A stretch of 55,433 nt of DNA from contig JAEYOK010000036.1 of the NCBI GenBank assembly GCA_023411795.1, positions 1 through 55,433 on the forward strand. Reading direction: 5' to 3'. Under the pieces are notes generated by a model that was not told the origin of the DNA, did no database searches, and was given only the letters and a program-made list of their open reading frames with translations. Of this stretch, positions 53,454-55,433 are shown piece after piece. The first letter of the stretch is position 1. The number at the start of each line of letters is the position of its first letter. Both the position numbers and the translations under genes were made by a program. The stretch is from Bacillota bacterium. Its GTDB lineage: Bacteria; Bacillota; Clostridia; DSM-8532.

Positions 53454-53510
53454 ATGAAAAACACATTATTAGTAGCCCGTAATAACTGTAGGAGGGTGAC
53501 TATACTTTAA
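53454..53510 (+). CDS. Putative 18-residue leader peptide
   Basis: ATG after AGAAAGGATGATATCAT, 18 codons: MKNTLLVARNNCRRVTIL, stop TAA at 53508. It ends 24 nt before the methyltransferase start. Two consecutive rare AGG Arg codons (positions 13-14) overlap an internal AGGAGG. The sequence is that of a translational attenuator leader by position; no family recognised. Confidence 0.5.
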   Translation: MKNTLLVARNNCRRVTIL

Positions 53511-53529
53511 CCCTCCGGGAAACAGGAGG
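53491..53529 (+). promoter_or_regulatory. Mutually exclusive hairpins controlling the methyltransferase ribosome site
   Basis: GGAGGGT (53491-53497, inside the leader codons) pairs with ACCCTCC (53510-53516). CCTCC (53512-53516) can instead pair with GGAGG (53525-53529), which is the ribosome binding site of the next gene. Only one can form at a time, so translation of the leader would decide access to the downstream site. Confidence 0.5.
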
Positions 53530-53534
53530 ATTAT

Positions 53535-54350
53535 ATGTCTTTAGGTTGGATTAACATAAACAATTATTCATTTAGTAGTTTGTTGCTTTTGGAACGTTTT
53601 CAAATACGGATTATGCTCCACTATGCCGGTTGGAGCACCGATAAAGAAGAATGGAAAAAGAGCATGGGTATTGCTCTGGCCGCAAACGCTGAAGTCAGAT
53701 GGTATTTAGAACATCGTTGCCCTGAGTGCGCCGGGCAAATCACAGAACTCATCGCAAACGCTCCCGTAACCTCTGACAAAGAGCAAATCCGAGTAGCCGA
53801 GGTTTATGTAATGGCTGGTGTGGAGGACTTCATTGTTTATACTACGCCGGAAGTTATGGCAGAAAAATGCGACTTCATACGCGGATGGAATAAAGCACAC
53901 CTATTTGATCTGGTTGACTTTACAGGCAAAACGGTTCTTGACATCGGTGCCGGTTCAGGAAGGTTAACCTTCGCAGCGGCTGAGAAAGCAGCTTGGGTTT
54001 ATGCGAGTGAGCCTGTGGGGACACTGCGCGAATTTATGCGTGAAAAAATTAAAAACCAAGGGATTAAAAATGTCCGAGTACTTGATGGGCTTATAACGGA
54101 CATACCCTTTCCCGATGATACATTTGACATTGTGATGTCAGGTCACGTCATCGGAGATGAATTGGATACAGAGCTTGCTGAAATGAATCGCGTCTGCAAG
54201 CCCGGAGGATGGCTAATTGACTGCCCGGGAGATTCAGAGGGGAATCTATCTCCGTGTCCGGAATTAACATCTCGCGGTTGGGAAGAAATATACTATGTAG
54301 GCAGCTACGGAAAAGACGTTTACATTCACCGTAAACAGGTAGTCAAATAG
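53535..54350 (+). CDS. Class I SAM-dependent methyltransferase
   Basis: A 271-residue protein with an N-terminal helical region (about 1-115) including a CPEC pair, then a Rossmann-like methyltransferase domain: TVLDIGAGSGRLTFAAAEKAAWVYASEP (SAM motif I and acidic end), LDGLITDIPFPDDTFDIVMSGHVIGD and MNRVCKPGGWLIDCPG. Start 53535 is 5 nt after AGGAGG. Target unknown. The leader ORF and hairpins resemble resistance-gene attenuators, though the domain is not an Erm-type rRNA methylase. Confidence 0.85.
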   Translation: MSLGWININNYSFSSLLLLERFQIRIMLHYAGWSTDKEEWKKSMGIALAANAEVRWYLEHRCPECAGQITELIANAPVTSDKEQIRVAEVYVMAGVEDFIVYTTPEVMAEKCDFIRGWNKAHLFDLVDFTGKTVLDIGAGSGRLTFAAAEKAAWVYASEPVGTLREFMREKIKNQGIKNVRVLDGLITDIPFPDDTFDIVMSGHVIGDELDTELAEMNRVCKPGGWLIDCPGDSEGNLSPCPELTSRGWEEIYYVGSYGKDVYIHRKQVVK

Positions 54351-54382
54351 GAAACAGCGGCAATACAAATTAACTTAAAGAG

Positions 54383-54409
54383 AGGGAAGCCTTGATGCTT
54401 CCCTTTCTA
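54383..54409 (+). terminator. Intrinsic terminator after the methyltransferase gene
   Basis: AGGGAAGC / GCTTCCCT, 6-nt loop, then TTTC; 33 nt after the gene, between convergent genes. Confidence 0.75.
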
Positions 54410-54445
54410 AGTTTAAATCTTTCAACTGAGGTCAAAAACAGTAAA

Positions 54446-55156
54446 CTATTGATATCCATTTAATAAATTTGAATAGGAAAACCCATTATCCCTTATATCA
54501 ATAAGATATGCATCAACTATATTAAACTTCCTATTTGAATAATCAAGAACAACCATTAGACTGCTTAAATATAAATTCGAAAATTGATTCTTTAGTACAT
54601 ATTCTACTATTATTTCAGGGAAACCATCATTATCGATATCTTCACTCTGTAAACATGATGGTGTTGGAGTTTCTATTTTGTCGTTTATTAATTCTTCGAA
54701 TGTTTTTCCATAATTTAAATCACTTATTTCAAAGTACTCTTTAGCTAAAACAATTTCATCATGTACTTTTAATCCGTTTTTCAATTCTATAGTTAACCCA
54801 TTATCATAATAATTATTAATAATCAAATCATCCAGTATGTCTTTTTTTGATAATAAATTTATCTTTTTATCATATTGTAATAAAGTAATATTTGTGGAGT
54901 AGGATTGATAACCATTCAAAGGATATATGGAGTAAACAATTAATGCTTCACTATTCATGTCAGTATACATCTTCAAGTAATCTGTTTTTATACTACCAAT
55001 CTCATCAACTATAAGTTTAGTATTACCATATCTAAACCATGTAATGTTTCCTTGTGTTTCTATAACAGGATATTTTCTTGAGAATACTTTTAAATACACA
55101 ACAACACATATTACTATTAATGAAACCAATAAGAGAGCCAATTTTACCCTTCTCAT
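54446..55156 (-). CDS. Membrane-anchored extracytoplasmic protein of unknown function
   Basis: A 236-residue protein: MRRVKLALLLVSLIVICVVVY is an uncleaved anchor or signal helix; the rest is a soluble beta-rich domain with tyrosine- and asparagine-rich strands. DIDNDGFPEIIVEYV resembles a FG-GAP/dockerin-like calcium loop (DxDxDG). ATG 55156 has AAAAGG 11 nt upstream; ATG 55183 lacks a site. No known family recognised. It precedes the IS end. Confidence 0.65.
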   Translation of the reverse strand: MRRVKLALLLVSLIVICVVVYLKVFSRKYPVIETQGNITWFRYGNTKLIVDEIGSIKTDYLKMYTDMNSEALIVYSIYPLNGYQSYSTNITLLQYDKKINLLSKKDILDDLIINNYYDNGLTIELKNGLKVHDEIVLAKEYFEISDLNYGKTFEELINDKIETPTPSCLQSEDIDNDGFPEIIVEYVLKNQFSNLYLSSLMVVLDYSNRKFNIVDAYLIDIRDNGFSYSNLLNGYQ

Positions 55157-55299
55157 ACTATCACTGACCTTTTCATTAAACATATAAATATAGCAACCAA
55201 AAAATAACTATAGTACGTAAATATGGTATGATATTATTCATTTATTGTCAATCCATATGGTAAAATAATTGAAACGTATACTATCTAGATACAAGGGGC

Positions 55300-55433
55300 T
55301 GTCTCAATGGTATGCACCCCGTCAAGTAGACAATGAAATATTTAAAATTTTGGGATTGCTGTTCGAGTGTTCGGGCAGCAATCTTTTTATGCTGCATTCA
55401 AACACTTTACATGGAATTCCATCGGTGTCATGA
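55300..55433 (-). mobile_element. End of an IS3-like insertion sequence, running off the window
   Basis: TGTCTCAATGGTATG...CCCCGTCAAGTAGACA at 55300-55332 has the TGT...ACA ends and GCACCCCGTCAAGTAGACA tail that I recall as an IS3-family terminal sequence. A GATTGCTG.../...CAGCAATC hairpin lies inside it. The transposase C-terminus on the minus strand follows. The left-hand coordinate is the probable element boundary; no target duplication can be checked. Confidence 0.65.
55387..55433 (-). CDS. IS3-family transposase, C-terminal fragment
   Basis: Only the last 15 codons are in the window: MTPMEFHVKCLNAA then stop. MTP-EF/YR is the typical end of IS3-family OrfB transposases. The gene continues beyond the right edge. 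Confidence 0.6.
   Translation of the reverse strand, partial: MTPMEFHVKCLNAA

Noticed and set aside
1..55433. CRISPR array, rRNA operon or prophage
   Set aside because: No regularly spaced repeats, no rRNA signature and no phage structural or integrase genes were seen.

Overview
The window reads as chromosomal DNA of an anaerobic, endospore-forming member of the Bacillota, most likely class Clostridia. Supporting evidence is AT-rich DNA with strong AGGAGG-type ribosome binding sites, an alpha/beta-type small acid-soluble spore protein gene, a B12-dependent class II ribonucleotide reductase, FeoA/FeoA/FeoB iron uptake with a Cys-rich partner protein, and clostridial-style regulators. Genus cannot be fixed from the sequence alone.

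Layout. 0-9.8 kb: nrdJ; an arsenite operon (arsR-arsD-arsA-microORF-acr3) containing an unannotated 20-codon Cys-rich ORF; a cluster of nested hairpins; a HelD-type RNA polymerase-associated helicase; a rhomboid-fold protein lacking the protease motif. 9.8-14.1 kb: nadABC (de novo NAD), a cluster of DnaA-box-like 9-mers, a spore protein gene and two tRNA-Ser genes. 14.4-25.5 kb: a block with more G/C-ending codons holding a DapA-family lyase, an Ldh_2-family dehydrogenase, a complete LIV-type ABC importer (two permeases, two ATPases, a separate lipoprotein receptor) and a YesM/YesN-type two-component system. Two 79/80-nt sequences resembling group II intron 5' ends lie within it and at its right edge. 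25.5-30.9 kb: VOC protein, archaeal-type (type II) GAPDH-like, archaeal-type PGK-like, LarA-like Ni racemase, malic enzyme.

The 26-31 kb operon is the most interesting part. The GAPDH-like and PGK-like proteins keep their catalytic residues but differ from my recollection of archaeal homologues at or near phosphate-contacting positions, and they sit next to a LarA racemase and a malic enzyme. I propose that they handle a carboxylate analogue of glyceraldehyde-3-phosphate (3-hydroxy-4-oxobutanoate, malate semialdehyde): oxidation to malyl phosphate, ATP formation with release of D-malate, racemisation to L-malate, decarboxylation to pyruvate. This is inference and testable.

31-42 kb: XRE, TetR and CPBP protease genes, an AraC regulator divergent from a beta-glucan degradation pair (GH5, GH16 lipoprotein), an unknown membrane protein, a three-subunit molybdenum hydroxylase, and ferritin. 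42.4-45.9 kb: a 7TM-DISM histidine kinase and a SARP-type response regulator, bracketed by remnants of two other genes. 45.9-49.3 kb: the Feo operon and its DtxR/MntR-like regulator, with four related 16-bp dyads. 49.3-55.4 kb: MATE exporter, TtcA-like enzyme, MFS transporter, tRNA-Pro, a REP-like inverted repeat, a methyltransferase preceded by an 18-residue leader ORF with mutually exclusive hairpins, an unknown anchored protein, and the end of an IS3-like element that runs off the window.
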